DNA from: Winslowiella toletana
GTDB lineage: Bacteria > Pseudomonadota > Gammaproteobacteria > Enterobacterales > Enterobacteriaceae
NCBI RefSeq assembly: GCF_032164335.1
Contig: NZ_CP134152.1
Coordinates: 1,302,001 to 1,366,000, forward strand
Direction of reading: 5' to 3'
DNA length: 64,000 nt
Shown here: piece after piece, positions 26,040 to 36,256 of the stretch
Layout of the letters: every line of letters begins with the position of its first letter
Position numbering within the stretch: position 1 is the first letter of the stretch
The notes under the pieces: generated by a model
Database searches by the model: none
The model's input: the letters and a program-made list of their open reading frames with translations, nothing else
What the model was told of the DNA's origin: nothing
Program-made: the position numbers and the translations under genes

Positions 26040-27613
26040 TTCCAGTCTTGCAGATTGTTCAGTACCGACCAGCTGCCGTGAACTTCAGGCGCGGCGTTGC
26101 CTAAGTCGACGCAGGGATTTGCAAGATAAGTATGTTGTAAATTAAGCAGCCAGGCCCAGGCTGCATCGCCTTGTACGCCTACTCCGGTTTTGCCGTCCCA
26201 TTCAACCTGCTGCCAGAAAGGAACAGCTTGCTGCCAGGTTGGTGCATCAAGTGCCTGTTGCAGATGCTGGTCAACCGTTTTATTGCTGTAGTAGCCCGGG
26301 TTGAAATACTCAATGCCAGCGGTTTTGCTGCTGTAATGATGGTAAAGCTCCATTGGATCGAGGCCGCCCCAGCCAAACAGTGTCGGGTTGGCATGCATAT
26401 TTCGCTCAACCGTTTCCCAGCTGCCGGATTTCAGATCCATCTCGATACCCAAAGGTTTCACCATGGCGCGAACCGCCTGCGCCAGATCGCGTCGGGTGCT
26501 GTCACCACTGGCGTACCAAAGCGTGAGCTGCGCTTTTTTACCGTTTTTGACCCGAATTCCGTCATCGCCAGCTTTCCAGCCGGCGTCATCCAGAATCTGT
26601 TTCGCTCTGGCAATATCACCGTCTTTAAACGATGCCTTTGGGTTATCCCAGGGCAAACCCTGTACGGCGGTGTAGGCGGGGATGGCGTGGCCTTCCATTA
26701 GTTGGTCAGCAAGCAGTTGACGGTCAATGGCGTAGTTGATGGCGCGGCGGATAGCGACATCGGCAGTAACATCATTGCCGACAGGATAACCGTTGGCGTC
26801 TTTTTTTCCGGCGGGCGTGGTTGGGAAAACAATTCCGCGGTTTTCTACGCTCGGACGAACCCACAGTTTTAAACCCTGTTTCGGTGTCACCGCGACAGAA
26901 GGCGCTATTCTGACTAACCCTAACTGGCCACTTTGCGCTGCCGCGTAGGCACTGTCTTCATCTAAAAAGACGAAGACCAGCTTATCGAAATCATTTTTAG
27001 GGCCGGAATAATAAGGGTTCGCTTCGACGATGAGTTGCTGACCCGGCTGGAAATCTACCAGGCGATAGGGGCCTGCGCCGACAGGATTCTGCGCATAGGT
27101 TTTTGCATCGTATTTTTCTTCAGACACGATCCCGAGCGATCCTAAGACATTGACGAATGTGCTTTGCGGCGCAGATAAGGCAATTTCAACCTGACGGTCG
27201 TCCAGAGCTTTGGCTGAGGCAAAATTACCCATATCAATTTTACCGCCGCTTTGCGCAGCCTGATTATAGGTAAAGGCGACGTCTCTGGCGGTGAGAGAAG
27301 AACCATCAGAGAATTTCAGGTCGGGTTTAAGTGTTATTGTCCAGGTTTTTCCGTCGGTGCTATTAACCACTTCCTCGGTGAGTAAATTATCCCAGCTTAA
27401 ATCGATTTTCTGTTTTAACAGCGGGCTGTGTAATAACAAGTAGCTGCCGTGACCCCAGCCCAACAAAGGATCAAAGCCTTCTGCTGGTTCGTCACCAATC
27501 GCCAGTTTGAGCGAGTGTCGCGGTGACGGCGAATTATCAGCATGGGAAAAAAACGGTGAAGTACTTACGATTAAGGCAAGTGCATAACTTAGTGCTTTCA
27601 GGTTCAGTGGCAT
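26024..27613 (-). CDS. nikA: Periplasmic nickel-binding protein of a NikA/YntA-type importer
   Basis: The 529-residue product has a Sec signal peptide (MPLNLKALSYALALIVSTSP, cleavage likely after SHA) and the family 5 solute-binding fold: NLLTEEVVNSTDGKTWTITL, KFSDGSSLTARDVAFTYNQA, NPVGAGPYRLVDF and a C-terminal W/C-rich end. Family 5 proteins bind peptides or Ni complexes. The link with urease, and the parallel with Yersinia, whose urease genes are flanked by an Ynt nickel importer of this type, support nickel. It is the first gene of the five-gene transporter operon. Confidence 0.82.
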   Translation of the reverse strand: MPLNLKALSYALALIVSTSPFFSHADNSPSPRHSLKLAIGDEPAEGFDPLLGWGHGSYLLLHSPLLKQKIDLSWDNLLTEEVVNSTDGKTWTITLKPDLKFSDGSSLTARDVAFTYNQAAQSGGKIDMGNFASAKALDDRQVEIALSAPQSTFVNVLGSLGIVSEEKYDAKTYAQNPVGAGPYRLVDFQPGQQLIVEANPYYSGPKNDFDKLVFVFLDEDSAYAAAQSGQLGLVRIAPSVAVTPKQGLKLWVRPSVENRGIVFPTTPAGKKDANGYPVGNDVTADVAIRRAINYAIDRQLLADQLMEGHAIPAYTAVQGLPWDNPKASFKDGDIARAKQILDDAGWKAGDDGIRVKNGKKAQLTLWYASGDSTRRDLAQAVRAMVKPLGIEMDLKSGSWETVERNMHANPTLFGWGGLDPMELYHHYSSKTAGIEYFNPGYYSNKTVDQHLQQALDAPTWQQAVPFWQQVEWDGKTGVGVQGDAAWAWLLNLQHTYLANPCVDLGNAAPEVHGSWSVLNNLQDWKWTCN

Positions 27614-27693
27614 GTCGTTTCCTTAAATTCCATGGCGGTAAGATAAATCATGCAATGCTATCTTTTTGCGCAGGTTAATCATTTTGTTCAAAA

Positions 27694-29448
27694 TCAGTTA
27701 AGCTGGCTGGTTCTGTGCGCAACAGCGGAATCCAGTGCCAGAGTTTGTTCGTTAATTTCATTTTGTTCGCGATAGCTTTGCATCAGACCGATGGCAAAAT
27801 AGAGATCGGGAACTAATATCGGCCCTTTCGGGTACAAGGCCAGTTGGTTTTTAAGTAACCATGAGCGTAATTCGCTGCTGCGTCCGGCTAAAATTAATTT
27901 TATCTCTCTGTTTTTTAATTCATTTGCCAGTTCGCTGATATATTTCATCACCGTAGAGTCGTTATAGGTAAAACTGCTTGCAGCATCGATAATCACCCAT
28001 TGCAACGGTGTGGGTGAGTCATCAATAAGTTGATGAATACGCTTTTTAAAGTAGCTGATATTAAAATAGGTAAGTGGTGAGTTAAAACGGTACAACAGCG
28101 CACCGGGGATCGGTTTAATATCATTATCCGCACGCATGGAGCGAACAACGCCACCGTCGTCTAAACCAAGGAGTAAATCGGTTGGTCTGAAAACAGTGTG
28201 CAAAAACTGCAGTAATCCGACCAGAATAGCAAAGCCAATACCGTTCACTAATCCAACGACCAGCACCGCCAGAAACGTAAATGACGCTAAAATAAAATCT
28301 GCGCGGTTGGTTTTACGCATCGCATACAGCGTGGACAGACTAAACATTGAGGTCGCTGAAAAAACAAGCACGGCGCCGAGTACGGCCAGCGGGATAAAAC
28401 TCAGGTATTGCGTCAGGAAAAACAGTACCAGCGCAATCATTAATGCCGCTACAACAGAGACCATCTGGGTTTTGCCACCGTTAGCATCGTTAACGGCGGT
28501 GCGGCTGGTCGCGGCGCTTACGGCAAATCCCTGACTGATGCCAGCGGCAATATTGATATAGCCTAATGCGCGTAGCTCCTGGTCAATATCCACTTCATAA
28601 TGATTTTTTTCTGCAAAGCTTCTGACCGTCATCATGTAACTGGCGATACTGATAACCGTCAGGTTAAGCGAGGGGATCAGCAGTTCTTTATATAGCAAGA
28701 AGTCAAAGTAGGGAGTGTGAATATGCGGTAAACCTGTGCCGATATCACCAATTATGGCAATGCCGGCGGCATGGAAGTCAAAAAAACCACTCAGCACGGT
28801 ACCGAGTACCATCACGATAAGCGTAGAGGGCCAGGTCGGTCTGAATTTTTTAAAAAGTAATAAAATCGCCAGGCTGCTTAAGGCCAGTGCCAGCGTAATC
28901 CCGTGCAGTTCGACTATTTTTCCCGGTAACGCCAGCACGCTGGCGATGAAGTTGGTGGGTAACGGAGTCAGGCCAAAAATATTGCTCATCTGGCTGGCAA
29001 CGATAGTGACCGCCACGCCGTTAAACAGGCCCGTCAGAATAGGTTGTGACAGAAACTCGGCAAAAATAGCGAGCCGAAAATAACCTGCAAGCAGGCACCA
29101 CAGCCCTGTCATGATGGTCATAATAATAGTCAGTTCCCATATGACATCACTATTTCCCATTGCTAACGGCATGGTTACCGAGGCAATAACCGCGCAGGTT
29201 GCCACATCAGGCCCGACAATAAGCTGGCGCGAAGTACCAAATAATGCATAAACAATCATCGGCAGGATACAGGCATACAGCCCAATCACCGGGTTAATGC
29301 CCATTAACTGGGTGTAGGCAATAGCCACCGGCAATGCTACGGCGGAAACCGAAAGTCCTGCCACAATATCATCCTTGATAAACGCTTTCTTATAATGGAT
29401 GAGATCGTTAAGCCCTGGCATCCAGCCAATTAATTTATGCAACAGCAT
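27694..29448 (-). CDS. SulP-family anion transporter with STAS domain
   Basis: About 584 residues from the ATG at 29,448 (GGAG 8 bases upstream). It begins MLLHKLIGWMPGLNDLIHYK, contains the SulP signature region VALPVAIAYTQLMGINPVIG, about 12-14 membrane segments, and a cytoplasmic STAS domain (about residues 440-560) with WVIIDAASSFTYNDSTVMKY. SulP proteins carry sulfate, dicarboxylates, chloride or bicarbonate. It follows the urea transporter gene by 35 bases and therefore rides on the urease operon. Bicarbonate, a urease product, is a reasonable candidate substrate; sulfate or dicarboxylate cannot be ruled out. Confidence 0.8.
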   Translation of the reverse strand: MLLHKLIGWMPGLNDLIHYKKAFIKDDIVAGLSVSAVALPVAIAYTQLMGINPVIGLYACILPMIVYALFGTSRQLIVGPDVATCAVIASVTMPLAMGNSDVIWELTIIMTIMTGLWCLLAGYFRLAIFAEFLSQPILTGLFNGVAVTIVASQMSNIFGLTPLPTNFIASVLALPGKIVELHGITLALALSSLAILLLFKKFRPTWPSTLIVMVLGTVLSGFFDFHAAGIAIIGDIGTGLPHIHTPYFDFLLYKELLIPSLNLTVISIASYMMTVRSFAEKNHYEVDIDQELRALGYINIAAGISQGFAVSAATSRTAVNDANGGKTQMVSVVAALMIALVLFFLTQYLSFIPLAVLGAVLVFSATSMFSLSTLYAMRKTNRADFILASFTFLAVLVVGLVNGIGFAILVGLLQFLHTVFRPTDLLLGLDDGGVVRSMRADNDIKPIPGALLYRFNSPLTYFNISYFKKRIHQLIDDSPTPLQWVIIDAASSFTYNDSTVMKYISELANELKNREIKLILAGRSSELRSWLLKNQLALYPKGPILVPDLYFAIGLMQSYREQNEINEQTLALDSAVAHRTSQLN

Positions 29449-29483
29449 TGGGGTGGCTCCTGTTATCATCGGTCAGCAAAGCA

Positions 29484-30482
29484 TTACTGCCCTTGACGAT
29501 GCGGTGGCATAATATCCTGATTCGGTACCAGGAATAGCCACGACGCCAGCACAAACGGCATGGTCAGCGTCGGTATGCCCACTGGAGTCAGCAACGTATT
29601 CATCGCGCCCTGAACAAAAACGGTAAACACCACGCCAATCAAGGTGTAACCCAGCACGCGCCAGCTTGGTTTATTGAAGGTGGAACCGAGGGCGATGGCC
29701 GTCAGTACGGCGCTAAACGCATACAGTCCGCTCTCAATACTGTTGGCTTTCGCACCCAGCAACGCGGCAGTGATAATGGCGAGAAACGAGCCACCGATAG
29801 CGAATATCGCCGCCCAGCGTGATGCCACCGCGAGACCGACAACAAACAGCACACCGGCGGTGACGCTACTCAATAAATAGACTTCAGAAATGCCTTTAAA
29901 TAAATTTTCGAAGATTCTGTCGTTAAAAAAGCTTTGTGCGCTGACATCCATTAAAGGAAGAGGAAGTTCAGGGACCGGCAAGCCTGAGGCTGGCAGATCA
30001 GAAAACGCATAGCTTGCCAGCAAAATAACCCAGGTTGTCAGTACGAACGGAGCCGTTAACGCCGCAACCTTCCAGGTTTTCAGTACGTCGGCAATACTGA
30101 CGGTGGCGATAACCGAAACGATGCTGCCAATAACAATGCAGCACCAAAGCAGTGGCGTCACTGCCAGAAAGGTCGGCAGCGCAACCCCAACCAGACAGCC
30201 GTTGTAACCGTAAAGTCCCGCCAGCCAGGATGTGCGATCGCGAAGAAACCGGCCGGTAAATGTTGCTATCAGGGTACCCAGAACACAGCCATATGCCGCA
30301 GCGGGGTTTCCCTCACCGTAGGCAGCAATAAATATTGCAATAAAGAAGATTAATCCGGTAAGCGGATTATTTTGAAACATCACCTGCGCGCATCCACGCA
30401 GCGTCACGTCGATAAACTTAATCACGCCGTTGGAATCTGCGAAATGATCCCATTTAGTTGATATGCTTGATGAGATACTCAT
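29484..30482 (-). CDS. yut: Urea transporter (Yut/ApuT family)
   Basis: The 332-residue, highly hydrophobic product has the urea-transporter repeat features: LRGCAQVMFQNNPLTGLIFF near residue 30 and the paired motif FNKPSW-like segment LGSTFNKPSWRVLGYTLIG in the second half, plus WLAGLYGYNGCLVGVALPTF. These occur in bacterial urea channels such as Yersinia Yut. It is 100 bases downstream of ureD on the same strand and supplies cytoplasmic urease with substrate, most important at acid pH. Confidence 0.88.
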   Translation of the reverse strand: MSISSSISTKWDHFADSNGVIKFIDVTLRGCAQVMFQNNPLTGLIFFIAIFIAAYGEGNPAAAYGCVLGTLIATFTGRFLRDRTSWLAGLYGYNGCLVGVALPTFLAVTPLLWCCIVIGSIVSVIATVSIADVLKTWKVAALTAPFVLTTWVILLASYAFSDLPASGLPVPELPLPLMDVSAQSFFNDRIFENLFKGISEVYLLSSVTAGVLFVVGLAVASRWAAIFAIGGSFLAIITAALLGAKANSIESGLYAFSAVLTAIALGSTFNKPSWRVLGYTLIGVVFTVFVQGAMNTLLTPVGIPTLTMPFVLASWLFLVPNQDIMPPHRQGQ

Positions 30483-30584
30483 ATCAGTAACTCCTCCTGA
30501 TAATTGACTTTTGCCCTGGCGAACTCTTTGAGAAAAGAGGGCAATAGAAGCCCTTTTTCCTCGGCTGGCACAAATACGGAATAA

Positions 30585-31535
30585 TCATACTTTCCAGATA
30601 AACGGCGTGGGTAATGAATATCCGGTGGTGACTTTACGAACTTTTTGCCAGAATTCGCGGATAGCATTTTTTACATCGGTGCTGTCGCACGAAAGCACTT
30701 TGAAAATAAGCCCTGATTCATTCGGTAAACGGCTGACGCCATAACACAACTGCTCGCTGTAAAATGATGGCGACTGGGCTAAAATTTCATCCTGATGTTC
30801 TTTCGGTGTTAAAACAATGACGTTGCCGTAAACGTCAAATTTGCCCATTACGCCTACCACATCCAGCGGCCTTTCTTTCGGCGTTAACACCAGTTTTTCA
30901 TTAAACAGGGTGTTGCCAAGCTCATTTTTCGCCGTAATGCGGGAAGAGTAGACATCAAATCCAAAACGCTCATCCTGATGATGATATTTGCGCCCGGACA
31001 TTAAAATCTCTGAATAAATGACGGTCGCGGTGCTGTCACATTCAATCACGGTATCACTGATAAATCGTGAATTGCGATGCGGGATCAGCTGGTCGGGCAT
31101 AAATTCAAGATAGGCCTGCTTTCCGACGCGAATATGCTGCGTTTGTGCGGCGAAGTTATTATCCATCGAATGAACTTTAGTCGCAGATTGCGTGGTAACG
31201 TGGGCACACGCTCCCGCGTCAACGTCAATCTCAACGGTTAAGCGATCACCCTGCAAAATACATCCTGAAGTGGAAATCATCGTCACACAGGGCAGGAACG
31301 GCATTTCCTCATCCCAGTAGAGCGCTTTTTGTACCAGCAGCGGTACTTTTCTTTCCATTTCATGCAGGGTACTTTTAGCGCCACGCTTAGCAAATCTCAG
31401 CCGCAGATAGCCGTGTTTGCCAACGGCGGCACTGGCCATTTGCGGCGGCTCATGTTGATAATTCGCTAATTCGGGCGCTAATGCGCCCAGCGAGAGAGAA
31501 TCAAGCGCCAGCGGCGCCTCTTCATTAATCTGCAT
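30585..31535 (-). CDS. ureD: Urease accessory protein UreD
   Basis: The 316-residue product has UreD/UreH family features, including KVPLLVQKALYWDEEMPFLP, TMISTSGCILQGDRLTVEID, ATKVHSMDNNFAAQTQHIRV and FMPDQLIPHRNSRF. UreD forms the scaffold that docks UreF and UreG on apo-urease during nickel insertion. Placement after ureG matches the Yersinia order ureABCEFGD. The start is 9 bases after ureG. Confidence 0.93.
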   Translation of the reverse strand: MQINEEAPLALDSLSLGALAPELANYQHEPPQMASAAVGKHGYLRLRFAKRGAKSTLHEMERKVPLLVQKALYWDEEMPFLPCVTMISTSGCILQGDRLTVEIDVDAGACAHVTTQSATKVHSMDNNFAAQTQHIRVGKQAYLEFMPDQLIPHRNSRFISDTVIECDSTATVIYSEILMSGRKYHHQDERFGFDVYSSRITAKNELGNTLFNEKLVLTPKERPLDVVGVMGKFDVYGNVIVLTPKEHQDEILAQSPSFYSEQLCYGVSRLPNESGLIFKVLSCDSTDVKNAIREFWQKVRKVTTGYSLPTPFIWKV

Positions 31536-31544
31536 CGTGGCCCC

Positions 31545-32168
31545 CTATTTAGCGTGCGTAAACAGGAAGTCTTTTTCGATCATATCCACCAGAGCATCGA
31601 TGCCTTCGCCGGTTTTGCAATTGGTTAAAATATAGGGACGGCCGCTGCGCACAATTTTAGTGTCATGTTCCATGACCTCAAGGCTCGCGCCAACGTATGG
31701 GGCCAAGTCAATTTTATTAATTACCAGAATATCGGCCTGCACCAGGCCCGGCCCATTTTTACGCGGAATTTTTTCCCCTTCGGCCACATCAATAACATAG
31801 ATATAAAAATCAGCCAGCGCCGGACTGAAGGTCAGGGTTAAATTATCGCCGCCGCTTTCAATCATGATCAGATCGCTGTCAGGATATTTATCTTCCATTT
31901 CCTCGACGGCAGCAATATTCATGCTGGGATCTTCGCGCACCGCGGTATGCGGGCAGGCGCCGGTTTCAACGCCTAAAATTTTGTCTTCGTCGAGAATACC
32001 TTTCAGGGTACGTTTGACTTGTTTAGCATCTTCAGTGGTCACCACATCATTGGTAATGATCAGCGGCTTATAACCTCGCTCAATTAATTTTGGCGTGATT
32101 ACTTCAATGATGGCTGTTTTACCTGAGCCGACCGGGCCGCCAATACCTAAGCGCGTAATTTTTTTCAT
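31545..32168 (-). CDS. ureG: Urease accessory GTPase UreG
   Basis: The 207-residue SIMIBI-class GTPase has P-loop GIGGPVGSGKTAIIE near the N-terminus, the metal-binding CPH in VETGACPHTAVREDPSMN, SGGDNLTLTFSPALADFYIY, and the guanine-binding NKID. UreG delivers Ni2+ and drives activation by GTP hydrolysis. Length and motifs are complete. Confidence 0.96.
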   Translation of the reverse strand: MKKITRLGIGGPVGSGKTAIIEVITPKLIERGYKPLIITNDVVTTEDAKQVKRTLKGILDEDKILGVETGACPHTAVREDPSMNIAAVEEMEDKYPDSDLIMIESGGDNLTLTFSPALADFYIYVIDVAEGEKIPRKNGPGLVQADILVINKIDLAPYVGASLEVMEHDTKIVRSGRPYILTNCKTGEGIDALVDMIEKDFLFTHAK

Positions 32169-32184
32169 TGTTCTTTCCTTTTCA

Positions 32185-32901
32185 TTAATTCATAAATAAA
32201 CGCACATGCGCATCAACGTGTACGGCTGCCAGAATATCGATCAGTGGCGTGTACGATGCCATCTCGCTGATATTTGCATTAACGGCCTGCTGGCAAAATT
32301 CGGGTATGCTTTTGTTAACCTCAAACAGAATTTTCTGGCTATCAAAGTGCGTTATTCGCATCAACCGTTGTGCGGCGCTTAAGATTGTCATGGCAACGCC
32401 ATACTGATGCATGGCGATGGCTTCCTGGGCGCTGACACCCTGTAATGCCATGATTAATGCCTGGCTTACCGGAAAGGTGCCTGCGGTTTCACCGGCCTTA
32501 ATTTTATCAAGCCACCACGTCAGCACTTCTGACTCGAAGACTTTGATGGTCATTTCCACCAGCTTCTTGCCCATCCGCTGAGTCATTACCCGCGCTTCAT
32601 CGTTGAGTTTGCGATTAATAATCTCGCGATCAACGGCCAGAATTTGCCTGAAGTCGCCATCAAGCAAGGCTTGATGAGCATGGGCCAACCCAATGGCATC
32701 GCATTGTGCGGCCTGCCTTAGCGAGGTTTCGACAAAGGCTTTTAACGTCACAACATCGTGAACCAGCCCAACCTGAATGGCTGATTCAACCCCGCAGGAA
32801 AAGGAAAATGCTCCTACTGGCAGCACCGAGTCACCAAATTGAAGCACCCTGACCAGATGAAGAAGCTGGTGTGGTTCATCAATATTAATGTTTATGCTCA
32901 T
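32185..32901 (-). CDS. ureF: Urease accessory protein UreF
   Basis: About 238 residues from [20 protein letters not shown]; the start at 32,901 overlaps the end of ureE by 17 bases and is preceded by GGGAAAGAG. All-helical UreF features are present: [20 protein letters not shown] at the N-terminus, and a C-terminal [20 protein letters not shown]. UreF controls the UreG GTPase within the UreD-UreF-UreG activation complex. An upstream ATG at 32,955 is in frame but lies inside the His-rich end of ureE and is less likely. Confidence 0.93.
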   Translation of the reverse strand: MSININIDEPHQLLHLVRVLQFGDSVLPVGAFSFSCGVESAIQVGLVHDVVTLKAFVETSLRQAAQCDAIGLAHAHQALLDGDFRQILAVDREIINRKLNDEARVMTQRMGKKLVEMTIKVFESEVLTWWLDKIKAGETAGTFPVSQALIMALQGVSAQEAIAMHQYGVAMTILSAAQRLMRITHFDSQKILFEVNKSIPEFCQQAVNANISEMASYTPLIDILAAVHVDAHVRLFMN

Positions 32902-33526
32902 GCTCTTTCCCATGAGGTGCGTGGTCGTGATGGTGAGGATGAGCATGGTCTTCATGTGAATGCTGGTGGATCACGCTGACATGCACATGGGAATCTTCAG
33001 CGCCACCAAACAGCAGTCGCGACTCAGACGGGGTGAGAAGCGGTAGCACTGTTTCACCCGGTACAAAGTGATATTCAGACTCACTGTAGCCGTGGGTTTT
33101 CATGACCGAATTCATCATTTTCTTTTCGACAGTCAGCGGCACATACACCTCAGTGCTTTTAATCACTGACTTCCAGTGTTGGTTACCCAGGGCATGCCCC
33201 AGTTCAAACACGCGTTTAATAGACGCTTCGAAACCTGCATCTGCCAGGCTTTCCAGGTGGATAACCAGAACTTCGCGCAGGGTGATATGAACGGTTAACA
33301 GATATTTTTTGTCGTCATCACATAACAAAACATCCCCATCCGTTAACCGAACACGGCGATCCAGCGCGATACCGATATCAAGCCCTTGTTCACTTTGCTT
33401 ACGGCAACGACTCTTCTGGGCTTCCCACTGCTCGAGAGACAACACATCGTGCTGATATTCCTTGGTTTTTTCTTGCCATGACGGGTCGTTTTTAGTATTA
33501 CCAATAATGTTTTCAATCAGTATCAT
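32885..33526 (-). CDS. ureE: Urease nickel metallochaperone UreE
   Basis: The 213-residue product has the UreE N-terminal peptide-binding region ([20 protein letters not shown]) and the metal-binding domain with [14 protein letters not shown] (His-containing dimer site). The C-terminus is very His-rich ([20 protein letters not shown]), a nickel-storage tail like that of Klebsiella UreE. It stores and donates Ni2+ to UreG. The end overlaps ureF. Confidence 0.94.
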   Translation of the reverse strand: MILIENIIGNTKNDPSWQEKTKEYQHDVLSLEQWEAQKSRCRKQSEQGLDIGIALDRRVRLTDGDVLLCDDDKKYLLTVHITLREVLVIHLESLADAGFEASIKRVFELGHALGNQHWKSVIKSTEVYVPLTVEKKMMNSVMKTHGYSESEYHFVPGETVLPLLTPSESRLLFGGAEDSHVHVSVIHQHSHEDHAHPHHHDHAPHGKEHEHKH

Positions 33527-33565
33527 GTTGTAATCGCCTTAGATCAGAACGCGCGAAAGGTGCGC

Positions 33566-35284
33566 TTAGCCAAAGAAGTATTTCTGGTTCATTACCGCAG
33601 TAGTGATCGGTTCACAGGTGGCATGCACCCCGTCAACTTTTACGGCGAATGTTTCAGGATCGACATCAATGTGTGGCGTGGCTGAGTTGCGCACCAAATC
33701 CTGTTTGGTAATCGATCGGCAATTTTTGATGGCAATAACCTGACGCTCCAGTCCTGCTTTCTCTTTCACGCCGTCATCCAGTGCGGCCTGAGAAACGAAA
33801 GTGACACAGGTGTCCTGCAGGGTTTTACCCATCGCACCAAACATCGGGCGATAGAACACTGGCTGCGGTGTTGGTAACGACGCATTGGGATCGCCCATCA
33901 GCGCCCAGTTGATCATCCCACCCTTAATCACCAGCTTTGGTTTAGCGCCGAACGAGCGCGGATCCCACAGTACCAGGTCAGCCATTTTGCCCACTTCAAC
34001 TGAGCCAATAACGTGGCTTACACCCTGCGCAATTGCCGGGTTAATGGTGACTTTGGCGACATAGCGCAGTACCCTGAAGTTATCGTTGCTGTCGCTGTCT
34101 TCCGGCAGTTTGCCGCGTGCACACTTCATCGCATGAGCGGTCTGCACGATGCGCAACCAGTTCTCCCCAACGCGGCCCATTGCCTGAGAGTCACTGGAGA
34201 ACATAGAGATAACCCCCATGTCATGAAGCACGTTTTCGGCAGCGATAGTTTCCGGACGTACGCGGCTTTCCGCGAAAGAGACATCTGCAGCTACGTTCGG
34301 ATTCAGGTTGTGACAAACCATGATCATGTCGAACAGTTCGGCCTGAGTGTTGATGCCGAAAGGCAGGGTAGGGTTGGTTGAACTTGGCAACACATTTGGC
34401 TGACTGGCGACTTTGATGATGTCCGGCGCGTGTCCACCACCTGCACCTTCAGTGTGGAAGGTGTGGATGGTGCGACCCTCGAACGCTTCAATGGTGTTTT
34501 CTACATAACCCGCTTCGTTAAGGCTGTCGGTATGCACCGATACCTGAACATCCATTTCGTCCGCGATGCGCAATGAGTGGCGTATCGCGTTTGGCGTAGC
34601 ACCCCAGTCTTCATGCACTTTCAAACCGGCGACACCTGCAACAATTTGCTCCACCAGTGGGGCTCTGCCGAAGGCGTTGCCTTTACCTAACAGGCCAACA
34701 TTGACCGGCAGTCCTTCAAACGAACGCAGCATGTTGCGAATATTCCACGGCCCTGGCGTTACCGTGGTGCCGTTGGTGCCATCTGTTGGGCCAATACCGC
34801 CACCAAAGAAGGTGGTAACACCATTGGACAGCGCAGCATAAGCCTGCTGTGGCGAGATAAAGTGAATATGGCTGTCGATACCGGCAGCGGTCAGGATTAA
34901 GTGTTCGCCGGAAATGGCGTCAGTGCTCAGTCCGACAATCATATTTGGCGTCACGCCGTCCATGACTGCCGGGTTGCCACTTTTACCGATGCCAACAATC
35001 AGGCCATCTTTGATACCGACATCAGCTTTGATGACACCCTGTTTGGCATCAACAATGGTGACGTTGGTAATCACCAAATCCAGCACGCCGTTATCACGCG
35101 TTAACGTGTTATTGGCGCCCATTCCATCACGCAGCGATTTGCCTCCGCCGTATACGGATTCTTCACCGTAACCACGCAGATCTTTTTCGATTTCAATATA
35201 AAGGTCGGTCTCACCTAAGCGAATTTTGTCACCGGCGGTTGGTCCAAACAGACTGGCATATTCTTTTCTTGAAATTGTTGGCAT
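33566..35284 (-). CDS. ureC: Urease subunit alpha (catalytic)
   Basis: The 572-residue amidohydrolase contains all active-site elements: HIHFISPQQ (Ni ligand His pair), [12 protein letters not shown] (lysine to be carbamylated), [30 protein letters not shown], and the flap [20 protein letters not shown] with its mobile Cys-His. It hydrolyses urea to ammonia and carbamate in the cytoplasm. Full length for the bacterial three-subunit enzyme; flanked by ureB and ureE. Confidence 0.97.
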   Translation of the reverse strand: MPTISRKEYASLFGPTAGDKIRLGETDLYIEIEKDLRGYGEESVYGGGKSLRDGMGANNTLTRDNGVLDLVITNVTIVDAKQGVIKADVGIKDGLIVGIGKSGNPAVMDGVTPNMIVGLSTDAISGEHLILTAAGIDSHIHFISPQQAYAALSNGVTTFFGGGIGPTDGTNGTTVTPGPWNIRNMLRSFEGLPVNVGLLGKGNAFGRAPLVEQIVAGVAGLKVHEDWGATPNAIRHSLRIADEMDVQVSVHTDSLNEAGYVENTIEAFEGRTIHTFHTEGAGGGHAPDIIKVASQPNVLPSSTNPTLPFGINTQAELFDMIMVCHNLNPNVAADVSFAESRVRPETIAAENVLHDMGVISMFSSDSQAMGRVGENWLRIVQTAHAMKCARGKLPEDSDSNDNFRVLRYVAKVTINPAIAQGVSHVIGSVEVGKMADLVLWDPRSFGAKPKLVIKGGMINWALMGDPNASLPTPQPVFYRPMFGAMGKTLQDTCVTFVSQAALDDGVKEKAGLERQVIAIKNCRSITKQDLVRNSATPHIDVDPETFAVKVDGVHATCEPITTAVMNQKYFFG

Positions 35285-35315
35285 GATTCCTCCAATTGCA
35301 TTTAATTTTTAAATT

Positions 35316-35756
35316 TTAATGAGACGATTTGAATCCGCGCTTGACCGCGTTTTCAAGAATTTCGTCAGGCGCATCACTTTGATCGCCGGAAGAATTACCG
35401 ACCCAGCCGTCAACCAGGTTATTAAATCCGTAGACCGTTTGTTTGCCTGCGAAAGGAATCAACTCAACCGTAATAACATCGCCCGGTTCAAAACGTATAG
35501 CGGTGGTTGCGGTGATATTCAGCCGTTTGCCAAACGCTTTTTCGCGCTCGAACTCCAGTTCTTTATTCGCTTCAAAAAAGTGAAAGTGAGAACCTACCTG
35601 AACTGGGCGATCGCCGGTATTTTTAACACTCACTTTGGTGACCGGACGATCTTCATTAAATGTGATTGGTGTATCTGCTAATACATAACCACCGAGCGGC
35701 ACCGTTGTTTCAGCGGTGGTAGCCACGGTTGACGTGGTGTCAGATTTCTTTTTCAT
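35316..35756 (-). CDS. ureB: Urease subunit beta
   Basis: The 146-residue product carries [60 protein letters not shown] and a C-terminus beyond the usual core. The first 20 residues ([20 protein letters not shown]) are an extra N-terminal arm compared with the shortest beta subunits such as that of Klebsiella; similar arms occur in Yersinia. It packs against UreC in the trimeric enzyme. Confidence 0.94.
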   Translation of the reverse strand: MKKKSDTTSTVATTAETTVPLGGYVLADTPITFNEDRPVTKVSVKNTGDRPVQVGSHFHFFEANKELEFEREKAFGKRLNITATTAIRFEPGDVITVELIPFAGKQTVYGFNNLVDGWVGNSSGDQSDAPDEILENAVKRGFKSSH

Positions 35757-35789
35757 AAATAATCCTTGAAGTGAAAAGGCGTCGTTTAA

Positions 35790-36092
35790 TCACTGAATCG
35801 GGTCATGGACCGTTACAAGGCGGCTGCCATCAGTAAAAATGGCTTCCACCTGCACGTTGGGAATTAAATCAGCAACGCCGTCCATCACATCTTCTTTAGT
35901 TAAAACGGTACGCGCTTCGACCATCACTTTTTCCAGGGTTTTTCCCTCGCGCGCCCCTTCCATTGCGGTGACGGTAATAATAGCGACGGCTTCTGGGTGA
36001 TTAAGCTTCAGCCCCTTATTTTTCCTTTTTAACGCGACATCAGCTAAGGTATAAACCATCAGCTTTTCTATTTCTCTGGGTGTAAGTTGCAT
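35790..36092 (-). CDS. ureA: Urease subunit gamma
   Basis: The 100-residue product begins [20 protein letters not shown] and contains [20 protein letters not shown] and [20 protein letters not shown], standard for UreA. The start at 36,092 is chosen because GGAGAA lies 5 bases upstream and because family members begin MQLTPRE; an in-frame upstream ATG at 36,188 would add 32 unsupported residues. It is the first structural urease gene, 164 bases after amtB. Confidence 0.95.
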   Translation of the reverse strand: MQLTPREIEKLMVYTLADVALKRKNKGLKLNHPEAVAIITVTAMEGAREGKTLEKVMVEARTVLTKEDVMDGVADLIPNVQVEAIFTDGSRLVTVHDPIQ

Positions 36093-36256
36093 AATTTCTC
36101 CATTAACAATGCTATCTTTGATGTATATACCTTCCGGAATAGGACGTGCAGTTTTGCCGATTAACGTATTAATCCGATAAATTCCCAACTTGAATTTAAG
36201 GGCTGTGGGTTACGTCATCGACAAACTGCTCCTGTGAATCGAAGGTACGGATGATA

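Noticed and set aside
30479-30667. Small minus-strand frame overlapping the end of ureD
   Set aside because: Mostly inside ureD in another frame, with no separate start signal.
36093-36188. Upstream start for ureA adding 32 residues
   Set aside because: Family members begin MQLTPRE and a good ribosome-binding site precedes that codon.
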